The position numbers were made by a program, and so were the translations under genes. A stretch of DNA of 7,982 nucleotides from Gallicola sp. (GTDB taxonomy: Bacteria > Bacillota > Clostridia > Tissierellales > Peptoniphilaceae): positions 1 to 7,982 of the forward strand of contig JAAZME010000258.1 in assembly GCA_012798975.1 (NCBI GenBank), given 5' to 3'. The notes below the pieces were generated by a model. It did no database searches. It was not told the DNA's origin and saw only the letters and a list, made by a program, of their open reading frames with translations. Each line of letters opens with the position of its first letter. The first letter of the stretch is position 1. Positions 1 through 5,137 of this stretch are shown here, piece by piece.

Positions 1-454
1 AAAGGAACGCTCTCGAGACAACGGCCGGACACCTGTCCAGTGGAACGGAGATAAGAACGCAGGTTTTACCACAGGAAAACCTTGGGTCAAGGTAAACGAA
101 AACTATAGAGAAATCAATGCAGAAAAAGCATTGGAAAATCCGGATTCTCTCTTTTATCATTATCAAAAATTAATCCGTCTTCGAAAAAAATATCCTGTGA
201 TTTCGGAAGGATTGTATATCCCAGCAGAAACTAAAACGAAAAATATATTTACTCATAGAAGAAAATATAAAGAACAAGAAATACTAGCTATTCACAATTT
301 TAGCAAAGAACAATTAGAAATAGAATTCGACGAGGAAAACAGCACCCTTTTTAAAGATGCAAAAGTCCTTATTTCAAATATCGATCGAAAATTCTTTGAG
401 AAAAAATTTGTCCTAGAACCCTTTGAATCTAGTATTTTTATAAAAGCACATTAA
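1..454 (+). CDS. GH13 alpha-glucosidase (oligo-1,6-glucosidase / trehalose-6-phosphate hydrolase type), C-terminal part
   Basis: This is the 3' end of a gene cut by the left window edge; the reading frame is open from base 2, giving 150 residues before the TAA. The first visible residues contain SRDNGRTPVQWNG, then NAGFTTGKPW and VNENYREIN. Together these form the signature just after the catalytic domain of oligo-1,6-glucosidases and trehalose-6-phosphate hydrolases (GH13 subfamily 31 and relatives). The segment FYHYQKLIRLRKKYPVI marks the start of the C-terminal beta-sandwich, which here runs to the end. These enzymes are cytoplasmic and hydrolyse alpha-1,6 or alpha-1,1 linkages in short imported, often phosphorylated, sugars; full length is usually about 550 residues, so roughly three quarters lies outside the window. 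The catalytic Asp/Glu residues are not visible, so the substrate cannot be assigned. A TTG at 131 is internal and is not the start. A strong terminator follows directly. Confidence 0.93.
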   Translation, partial: KERSRDNGRTPVQWNGDKNAGFTTGKPWVKVNENYREINAEKALENPDSLFYHYQKLIRLRKKYPVISEGLYIPAETKTKNIFTHRRKYKEQEILAIHNFSKEQLEIEFDEENSTLFKDAKVLISNIDRKFFEKKFVLEPFESSIFIKAH

Positions 455-456
455 TC

Positions 457-490
457 AAAAAGCTTCTGGAAAATCCCAGAAGCTTTTTTT
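457..490 (+). terminator. Rho-independent terminator of the alpha-glucosidase gene
   Basis: An inverted repeat begins 3 bp after the stop codon. The left arm at 457-469 (AAAAAGCTTCTGG) pairs perfectly with 476-488 (CCAGAAGCTTTTT) around a 6-nt loop and runs into a T tract. The GC-containing core is 9 bp (AGCTTCTGG). It closes the GH13 transcription unit. Confidence 0.9.
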
Positions 491-550
491 CAGCAAGACC
501 TTCTACTATTGGTTTATTTCTTTTAAAAAAATGCTTTGTTAAAAAAACAG

Positions 551-651
551 AGGAACGAACAAAACGAACACCTGACCCCATTCTAATGAGGAAACACGTT
601 CCATGTTTCCACCTCAACTCCCCTCTCCCCTCTTTCACATTCCACCCTTCT
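551..651. repeat. Candidate REP-like intergenic repeat with hairpin and C-rich polypyrimidine tract
   Basis: This part of the gene-free stretch 490-700 differs in composition from its AT-rich surroundings. It contains the near-direct repeat ACGAAC (554-559 and 564-569), then CACCTGACCCCATTC, then an inverted repeat. In that repeat GGAAACA (590-596) pairs with TGTTTCC (604-610) around a 7-nt loop, and TGAGG (587-591) can alternatively pair with CCTCA (612-616). The patch ends in an almost pure pyrimidine tract at 604-651, CCCCTCTCCCC on the plus strand. Short GGAAACATGG/GGGGTCAGGTGTTC-like words are reminiscent of dispersed repeats tied to IS200-like REP-associated transposases in Clostridia. 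That link is from memory and cannot be tested here. No transposase gene is present. Confidence 0.35.
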
Positions 652-680
652 TTTAAGCTCTATTTCCCTTGTTTTCTAAA

Positions 681-709
681 TTGATATTTTTAATAGGTTA
701 TGGTATCAT
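681..709 (+). promoter_or_regulatory. SigA-type promoter of the Rrf2 regulator gene
   Basis: A -35 box TTGATA (681-686) and a -10 box TATCAT (704-709) are separated by exactly 17 bp, which puts the transcription start near 716. This is 5/6 against TTGACA and 4/6 against TATAAT. The -10 region sits between short inverted half-sites GTTAT (697-701) and ATAAC (712-716), a possible autoregulatory operator of the kind common for Rrf2 proteins. The promoter rules out the upstream in-frame ATG at 700, which would lie upstream of the transcript. Confidence 0.7.
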
Positions 710-729
710 TTATAACTGAGGTGAGGAAA

Positions 730-1140
730 ATGAAAGTGTCTACAAAGGGACGTTATGCCCTTAGAATGCTGGTTGATCTCTGCGAGCATGAATGCGAAGG
801 CTATATTCCACTTAAGGAAGTAGCAGATCGTCAAGATATATCGAAAAAATACTTAGAACAAATCATTCCCCTTTTCAATAACACGGATATCCTCATTTCA
901 GCAAGAGGAAATCAAGGCGGCTATCGATTGGGACGTCTTCCAAAAGATGTATCCGTCGGCGAAGTCTTAACCATCGCAGAAGGAAGCATCAGTCCTGTGT
1001 CCTGTGTTGATGAGGAAATGGACTGCGAGAGGCTTAAAAACTGCCCTACAAGAAAAGTCTGGCAGAATTTAGATACTGTAATCAAAGATTATCTCTATCA
1101 TGTAAGTCTTCAAGATATTCTAAACGATAAAACAAAATAA
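730..1140 (+). CDS. Rrf2 family transcriptional regulator, IscR-like with three conserved cysteines
   Basis: This 136-residue protein opens with MKVSTKGRYALRMLVDL, the hallmark N-terminus of Rrf2 winged-helix regulators. The helix-turn-helix spans about residues 27-50 (PLKEVADRQDISKKYLEQI) and the wing is SARGNQGGYRL (57-67). Cysteines 92, 99 and 105, in the SC-x6-C-x5-CPTRKVW context, match the spacing region that binds a [2Fe-2S] cluster in IscR. The protein is therefore probably an Fe-S-sensing or redox-sensing repressor/activator rather than a cluster-free CymR type, though this is inferred. Cys18 and Cys22 lie in the first helix and are extra. The start at 730 is chosen over an in-frame ATG at 700 because AGGTGA (719-724) is correctly spaced from it and the promoter -10 covers 704-709. 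Unlike many clostridial iscR genes it is not followed by iscS/iscU: a terminator comes right after, so it is monocistronic and its targets lie elsewhere. Confidence 0.92.
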   Translation: MKVSTKGRYALRMLVDLCEHECEGYIPLKEVADRQDISKKYLEQIIPLFNNTDILISARGNQGGYRLGRLPKDVSVGEVLTIAEGSISPVSCVDEEMDCERLKNCPTRKVWQNLDTVIKDYLYHVSLQDILNDKTK

Positions 1141-1169
1141 CAAGCTCTGATAAAAGCTTCTATATTATA

Positions 1170-1207
1170 AAAAAACCCATGAAGGAAACATCCTTTCATG
1201 GGTTTTT
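1170..1207. terminator. Bidirectional terminator between the Rrf2 gene and the convergent flavin-fold gene
   Basis: AAAAACCCATGAAGGA (1171-1186) pairs with TCCTTTCATGGGTTTTT (1191-1207) around a 4-nt loop, with one bulged T. Poly-A on the left and poly-T on the right let it work in both directions. It lies 29 bp after the Rrf2 stop and 3 bp beyond the minus-strand stop at 1211. Confidence 0.9.
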
Positions 1208-1210
1208 GTG

Positions 1211-1711
1211 TTATAAGTCTACTGTTTCATTTGTATTTTCGCCGGATTTTACAGAATCATTGCCCACCACTTTTTTAAAGAAATTTGCAATAGATTTTGT
1301 CGTATTTCCTGTCTCCCAATATTCGGCAGTATCTGCTTCTACTTTAATCAATACAAGAATCGGATCATCATAGCTTAAGTCGAACATTTTTTCATAAGCC
1401 TTATTCCAAAATTCTTTTTTTCTTTCCTTATCATCGATAAAAACGGCCTTGCCGCTGATAGACGCATAGGAATCTCCTGCTACAGCAACATTTACCATCG
1501 GATTTGCTTTGATTTCTTCGTACTTCTCCGTATCTTTTCTTGTAATAAACCATAAATCGCCGTCAAATTCTATTTCTTGAGCCTGCATCGGTCGTGTTAC
1601 AATCTTTCCTTCTTTTGATAGAGTATTCAACATCATTACTTTTGCGTCTTTTAAAATATCAACTAATACTTCTTGAGTTTTTTCATTCTGATTCTTCTTT
1701 AGATTCGTCAT
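1211..1711 (-). CDS. Pyridoxamine 5'-phosphate oxidase-like flavin split-barrel protein (general stress protein 26 type)
   Basis: This 166-residue cytoplasmic protein matches the FMN-binding split-barrel family that includes B. subtilis YdaG and general stress protein 26. Visible family features in order are VMMLNTLSKEGKIVTRPM (about 25-42, with the TRPM flavin-phosphate contact region), then LWFITRKDTEKYEEIKANPMVNVAV (53-77). These are followed by the strand YASISGKAVFIDD (82-94) and a C-terminal DDPILVLIKVEADTAEYWE (115-132). Residues 140-166 form a polar tail. Family members bind FMN or related cofactors and are often induced by general stress; the substrate is usually unknown, and despite the name they need not act on vitamin B6. 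The ATG at 1711 follows GGAGAG with good spacing (CTCTCC on the plus strand at 1719-1724). A near-consensus promoter carrying a perfect palindrome lies directly upstream, so the gene is probably under a specific repressor. Confidence 0.9.
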   Translation of the reverse strand: MTNLKKNQNEKTQEVLVDILKDAKVMMLNTLSKEGKIVTRPMQAQEIEFDGDLWFITRKDTEKYEEIKANPMVNVAVAGDSYASISGKAVFIDDKERKKEFWNKAYEKMFDLSYDDPILVLIKVEADTAEYWETGNTTKSIANFFKKVVGNDSVKSGENTNETVDL

Positions 1712-1741
1712 AATACCACTCTCCTTTTTTTAGTTGCTCTG

Positions 1742-1770
1742 ATTATAACAGAAACGAAAAAACTTATCAA
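1742..1770 (-). promoter_or_regulatory. Near-consensus SigA promoter of the flavin split-barrel gene
   Basis: Read on the minus strand, TTGATA (1765-1770) and a perfect TATAAT (1742-1747) are separated by 17 bp. The predicted start, near 1735, leaves a leader of about 24 nt that includes the GGAG ribosome binding site. Such a strong promoter would be nearly constitutive unless repressed, which fits the overlapping palindrome. Confidence 0.85.
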
Positions 1771-1785
1771 ATGATAAGTTTTTTC
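1756..1785. promoter_or_regulatory. Perfect 30-bp palindromic operator candidate overlapping the -35 box
   Basis: The left arm GAAAAAACTTATCA (1756-1769) and right arm TGATAAGTTTTTTC (1772-1785) are exact reverse complements separated by AA. The -35 hexamer at 1765-1770 lies inside it. With this symmetry and position it should be a dimeric repressor's operator. It could also fold as a weak AT-rich terminator-like hairpin, but it has only three G/C pairs per arm and covers a strong promoter, so the operator reading is preferred. I cannot name the regulator. Confidence 0.65.
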
Positions 1786-1924
1786 TGAAATGTTTCGAAA
1801 AATAGTTATCTATATGTTTACTTTTTATTTACAATATCTCTACAATTTAACTACAATTCTGCTTTAGTTCTAGGAAAACCCCTTTATTCCCTAAACTATC
1901 TTTATCCCGTGCACTATGCATCTC

Positions 1925-1954
1925 TTGACTAATATACATAAATATATATATGAT
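1925..1954 (+). promoter_or_regulatory. Candidate promoter for the asparagine-synthetase-like gene
   Basis: TTGACT (1925-1930) and TATGAT (1949-1954) are separated by 18 bp inside an AT-rich run. Use of this promoter would give a leader of about 135 nt before the ATG at 2096. The word TGATAAGT (1951-1958) overlaps the -10 box and repeats one half-site of the palindrome at 1756-1785. No comparably good promoter was seen nearer the gene, where TTGAAA at 2037-2042 has no partner at proper spacing. Confidence 0.45.
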
Positions 1955-1976
1955 AAGTACATCCTTTTGCTGCTTG

Positions 1977-1990
1977 TGAAAGTGTTTACG
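1977..1990 (+). promoter_or_regulatory. Possible CcpA-type cre site
   Basis: TGAAAGTGTTTACG matches 12 of 14 positions of the cre consensus TGWAARCGYTWNCW. It lies downstream of the candidate promoter, a position where CcpA usually represses as a roadblock. The match is by eye in AT-rich DNA and no experiment supports it. Confidence 0.3.
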
Positions 1991-2095
1991 ATCTTTTCAA
2001 TATAAAGTATTGTTAAATCCCTGAAGATATCTCGTTTTGAAATTTATCCTATACATAGAGAAAATATAAAAATTTAATACAAAAGGAAATGAAAT

Positions 2096-3709
2096 ATGAT
2101 CATTCTTAAAAATAATCATGGTTTTCCATGGACAAAACGAAACAACATTTACATAAAGGGATATTTCTATAATGAGAATCGCGAAATTCCTGTAGAAGAA
2201 ATTTTTTCTCTTATCGAAAAGAATATAGATTCTTTAGAAGATCTTTACCCTAAAATTCGAGGAAATTTTCTCATCGTCGTAGAAAAAGAGGAAAAGGAAT
2301 ATACAATTCTTGCAGATAAACTTCGTTCTTTTCCTCTACTCTATTCTTTTGACAAAGAATGGATTCTTTCTGATACAGCACTCTCTTTAAAAGAAGAACT
2401 CGAGAGCAGAGAAATCCTCCTGACTGTAAATCAAGAAGCTTTGAGAGAGTTTAAAATGTGCAGCTTTACCTTGGGCCATCACACCCTTTATGAAAATATC
2501 AGCCGTATAAACTCCTGTTCTGTGTTGAACTTAAAAGAAGACGGATCTTCTAAAGAAAAGCGATTCAGAGAAATTTTTGATTTGTGCGAAGATCATAAGT
2601 GTCTTGAAGAAGAAATCGATGAAATTCCTAAGATTTTGGAAAAGATTTTAAAAAGGATTATCGCTACTGCAAAATCCCGCAACAAACAATTAATCGTCCC
2701 CTTAAGCGGGGGACAGGATTCCCGTCTTATTATTCATACATTAGCGCAGTTACAGGCAGAAAATATCCTCTGCTATACTTATGGAACGAAATCCTCCCCT
2801 GAAGTGCAGATTTCGAAAAAGATCGCTGAATTCTATAACTATCCATGGAAATTTGTGGAATACACACCTGATAAATGGAAAAACTTTATCGCAAGGGATG
2901 ATTTTAAAGAACTCTTAGCTGCAGCAAATCAGTTTATATCCACTCCCCATATTCAAGAATATATGGCGTTAAAAGAACTTCTTCGTCAAGGATATTTGGA
3001 AAAAGGAGGCATTATTCTTCCAGGTTTTTCCGGAGATTTTCTTCAAGGCAGCAATATCCCGCCTTATTTTATCGTAGAAGAAAATATTTCATGGAAGAAT
3101 TTTTACGAAGAAGTCAAAGGCCAATATTTCAGCCATATCCTTTGGGACGAAGATATGAAATCCCATGAAGATGAAACAAGAGAAAGTATTCGAAAAAAGT
3201 CTGAGTTTATCACTTCTTCTCTTCCTTGGCGGGAAGTCTTAAACCGCTATGAACGATTCGGTTTTGAAGACCGTAAACTTAAATTTATCGTCAACAGCTG
3301 CCGAGTCTATGAACTGTTTGGTTTAGAATGGAGAACACCTCTTTGGAACGAAGAATATTTTCACTTCTGGAAAGGCGTTCCTGAAAAAAGATACGCCAGA
3401 GAGCTTCATTATTTATATACACAAAAATACCAAAAAGAATTACAAGAATACTTAGGATCAGCACCTAAACATCCAGCTTTGCCAAAAGCTGATCTTACCC
3501 ACTTTATCAGGAAATATTTCCCTAATGTTTTCCAAAATATAAAACACAAAAAGAACCACAGAGAACTCCTTAAAAAATATAAAGCAGATCCCTACGGCTG
3601 GTTCTTGATTTGTGATGATAGAGAATGGGAAAAATATAAAAATAAAGTATATTCCGTAAATTCTATTGTCAGCTTAAAGACATCGGATGCCTTAGATATC
3701 AAATATTAG
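2096..3709 (+). CDS. Asparagine-synthetase-like amidotransferase with degenerate glutaminase domain
   Basis: This 537-residue protein has the two-domain plan of class B asparagine synthetases. Residues 1-150 resemble the class II glutamine amidotransferase fold (KIRGNFLIVVE at 53-63, ADKLRSFPLLYSF at 73-85). However, the catalytic N-terminal cysteine is missing: the protein starts Met-Ile-Ile-Leu. The synthetase domain (about 175-480) is intact-looking, with the ATP-pyrophosphatase loop PLSGGQDSR at 202-210, GFSGDFLQG at 310-318 and the family block KFIVNSCRVYELFGLEWRTPLW at 396-417. It should adenylate a carboxylate and couple it to free ammonia or another amine, not to glutamine nitrogen. 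Relatives include amidotransferases of surface-glycan clusters, beta-lactam synthetase and lasso peptide cyclases; the C-terminal block looks most like the glycan-cluster type, which is inference. No glycan or peptide partner gene lies nearby. AAGGA precedes the ATG by 8 nt. Substrate unknown. Confidence 0.85.
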   Translation: MIILKNNHGFPWTKRNNIYIKGYFYNENREIPVEEIFSLIEKNIDSLEDLYPKIRGNFLIVVEKEEKEYTILADKLRSFPLLYSFDKEWILSDTALSLKEELESREILLTVNQEALREFKMCSFTLGHHTLYENISRINSCSVLNLKEDGSSKEKRFREIFDLCEDHKCLEEEIDEIPKILEKILKRIIATAKSRNKQLIVPLSGGQDSRLIIHTLAQLQAENILCYTYGTKSSPEVQISKKIAEFYNYPWKFVEYTPDKWKNFIARDDFKELLAAANQFISTPHIQEYMALKELLRQGYLEKGGIILPGFSGDFLQGSNIPPYFIVEENISWKNFYEEVKGQYFSHILWDEDMKSHEDETRESIRKKSEFITSSLPWREVLNRYERFGFEDRKLKFIVNSCRVYELFGLEWRTPLWNEEYFHFWKGVPEKRYARELHYLYTQKYQKELQEYLGSAPKHPALPKADLTHFIRKYFPNVFQNIKHKKNHRELLKKYKADPYGWFLICDDREWEKYKNKVYSVNSIVSLKTSDALDIKY

Positions 3710-3743
3710 TTTTTAATATCCTTTGTTTCTCAAAATCAGCAAA

Positions 3744-3793
3744 GAAAAGGTCCCTTGAAAAGAGATCAAGTTCTCTTTTCAAGGGGCCTTTTC
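3744..3793. terminator. Long bidirectional terminator hairpin
   Basis: Left arm 3744-3765 and right arm 3772-3793 are each 22 nt, pairing throughout with one G-U wobble around a 6-nt loop. The stem core is CCCTTGAAAAGAGA and the outer part GAAAAGG gives T-rich exits in both directions. It ends the rightward asparagine-synthetase-like unit and, read on the minus strand, the CDF transporter gene whose stop is at 3848-3850. Confidence 0.88.
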
Positions 3794-3847
3794 TTCAATT
3801 CTATAGCCGGCAAAACAAAAATTATAATAGAAAACAAGCGGAAAATT

Positions 3848-5044
3848 TTATTCTGTCTCATCCATTTCAAAAACTTCATGATAGTGGTGCTTGTCCACCG
3901 TAATAAATGTATAGTAGCGAGGATTGGCTACTATAATTCTATTGTTGATCTCTTCTACAATTTCTTCCGGATCTGTTTTCATTTCCGGCGACATTTCCAC
4001 ATCGAAAATGACATTCGTTCTGTTGTAACTTTCTACCATTCTGAAATCATGGATGGATAATCTTTCATCGACTTCTTTTACAATGCCTTCTATTTTCTCT
4101 AAAGCTGCATTAATTTTGGGATCATCCAATATAAGCGGATCCATATGAATTGTCAGCTGTATGCCCAACTCTTCGATAATCTCATTTTCGATTCTGTCGC
4201 AGAGCTCATGGCTTTTCATTATATCTTCCTTTGCATCTATTTCTGCATGTACCGTGGCAAAAACATGTCCCGGACCATAATCATGAACAATTAAATCGTG
4301 TATTCCGTGTATTCCTTCACATCCTAATATAAATTCCTTGACCTTGCCTTCATATTCTTCTGAAATCTCTTCCCCGACAAGTTTGCTGATCATATCGGAT
4401 AGAATATCCCATCCGGCTTTAATAATGAGAATACCTACGATTATTCCCATATAACCGTCGAGATTAATACCGATCAGCGGACTTACAACGAGAGAGATTA
4501 AAACAACAGAAGTACTGACTACATCGGCAATACTGTCTGTTGCAGTCGCCTTTACAATATCCGAGTCAATTTTTCTGCTGATCTTTGTATAGAAGAAATA
4601 AAGCCATAGTTTTAATGCAATAGATACCAGAAGAATTCCCGCTGTCCGCATCGTAAAAAAGACTTCTTCTGCATTTCTAATTTTAAAAATCGACTCTAAA
4701 ACCAGCTGAGCACCTACAAAAATAATCACAACTCCTACCAAGGTTGAAAATAAATATTCCATTCTCGCATGGCCGAAGGGGTGTTCTTTATCCGCAGGCC
4801 TTGAAGACAATTTAAAGCTAACGATCATAATAAGAGAAGATCCGGCATCGGACAAGTTGTTCACCGCATCCGCAATAATCGCTACCGACTTTGTCAGCAA
4901 GCCTGCAATAAGCTTTATCGAAAATAAAAGCAGATTAATACATATTCCCACACCGCTTGCCAGATTGCCATAAGAATTTCTCGTATCGATATTATTTACT
5001 TTTTCGGGATTTCTTACAAATTTACTTATTAAAAAATCGATCAT
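3848..5044 (-). CDS. Cation diffusion facilitator (CDF) metal exporter, probably manganese-specific, with two C-terminal domains
   Basis: This 398-residue inner-membrane antiporter of the CDF family has about six hydrophobic segments between residues 27 and 222, followed by a cytoplasmic tail. Family marks are SVAIIADAVNNLSDAGSS in TM2 and RPADKEHPFGHARMEY in the TM2-TM3 loop. The transport site reads Asn62-x3-Asp66 in TM2 and Asp170-x3-Asp174 in TM5. In characterised CDFs an N-D/D-D set marks Mn2+ exporters such as MntE, whereas Zn exporters carry His-x3-Asp in TM5; Mn specificity is therefore inferred from these residues. The tail is about 100 residues longer than usual: one CDF cytoplasmic domain (about 233-304, GIHGIHDLIVHDYGPGHVFATVHAEI) is followed by a second, weaker copy (about 312-390). 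An in-frame TTG at 5065 would add 7 residues, but GGAG (5051-5054) is placed 6 nt before the ATG at 5044, so that start is preferred. Confidence 0.92.
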   Translation of the reverse strand: MIDFLISKFVRNPEKVNNIDTRNSYGNLASGVGICINLLLFSIKLIAGLLTKSVAIIADAVNNLSDAGSSLIMIVSFKLSSRPADKEHPFGHARMEYLFSTLVGVVIIFVGAQLVLESIFKIRNAEEVFFTMRTAGILLVSIALKLWLYFFYTKISRKIDSDIVKATATDSIADVVSTSVVLISLVVSPLIGINLDGYMGIIVGILIIKAGWDILSDMISKLVGEEISEEYEGKVKEFILGCEGIHGIHDLIVHDYGPGHVFATVHAEIDAKEDIMKSHELCDRIENEIIEELGIQLTIHMDPLILDDPKINAALEKIEGIVKEVDERLSIHDFRMVESYNRTNVIFDVEMSPEMKTDPEEIVEEINNRIIVANPRYYTFITVDKHHYHEVFEMDETE

Positions 5045-5050
5045 ACTACT

Positions 5051-5057
5051 CTCCTTT
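5051..5057 (-). promoter_or_regulatory. Ribosome binding site that fixes the CDF start
   Basis: On the minus strand AAAGGAG ends 6 nt before the ATG at 5044-5042. A longer frame starting at the TTG at 5065 would place this Shine-Dalgarno sequence inside the coding region and leave no site of its own. Confidence 0.75.
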
Positions 5058-5072
5058 GAAGACAATATCTAA

Positions 5073-5081
5073 ATTATAACA
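5073..5081 (-). promoter_or_regulatory. Extended -10 promoter of the CDF gene
   Basis: On the minus strand TGTTATAAT is a perfect -10 hexamer with the TGn extension, and it predicts a start near 5066. The -35 position (about 5096-5101, TCTATG) is poor and falls inside the pdxS terminator stem. The extended -10 probably compensates for this. Confidence 0.6.
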
Positions 5082-5089
5082 CAGAAAAA

Positions 5090-5132
5090 GAAAGGCATAG
5101 AATCTTTCAAAAACTAAGATTCTATGCCTTTC
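5090..5132 (-). terminator. Terminator of pdxS
   Basis: GAAAGGCATAGAATCTT (5090-5106) and AAGATTCTATGCCTTTC (5116-5132) form a perfect 17-bp stem with a 9-nt loop, 5 bp after the pdxS stop. On the minus strand the stem exits into TTTCTTTTTC. The repeat insulates pdxS from the CDF gene. Confidence 0.87.
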
Positions 5133-5137
5133 ACAAT

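Larger units (their letters stand above)
1786..2095. other. AT-rich gene-free interval upstream of the asparagine-synthetase-like gene
   Basis: The 384 bp between 1712 and 2095 hold no credible gene. The few short ATG frames, such as those at 1815 (17 codons) and 1918 (29 codons), lack ribosome binding sites. The interval does contain the promoter and palindrome of the leftward gene, a candidate rightward promoter at 1925-1954, a cre-like site at 1977-1990 and the AAGGA ribosome binding site at 2083-2087. No small precursor peptide gene was found, which matters because relatives of the downstream enzyme include lasso peptide cyclases. Confidence 0.6.

Noticed and set aside
438..638. 66-codon minus-strand open frame between the alpha-glucosidase and the Rrf2 gene
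   Set aside because: It runs through the alpha-glucosidase terminator and the repeat-like patch, has no recognisable protein features and no convincing ribosome binding site.
700..729. N-terminal extension of the Rrf2 regulator from the ATG at 700
   Set aside because: The ATG lies upstream of the predicted transcription start, the extra ten residues are not family-like, and the ATG at 730 has a good ribosome binding site and the conserved MKVSTKGRYA start.
1756..1785. Palindrome interpreted as a terminator
   Set aside because: The core stem is very AT-rich with only three G/C pairs, no gene ends beside it, and it overlaps a near-consensus promoter, so an operator is more likely.
1918..2007. 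Possible 29-residue precursor peptide upstream of the asparagine-synthetase-like enzyme
   Set aside because: No ribosome binding site, the ATG lies upstream of the candidate promoter, and the hydrophobic Ile/Leu/Tyr content reflects AT-rich DNA rather than a lasso leader-core peptide.
1961..2095. Riboswitch or T-box in the leader of the asparagine-synthetase-like gene
   Set aside because: No stable multi-stem fold, T-box motif or terminator/antiterminator pair could be seen by eye.
3755..4060. 101-codon plus-strand frame at the end of the CDF gene
   Set aside because: It starts inside a terminator stem and overlaps the well-supported CDF gene on the other strand.
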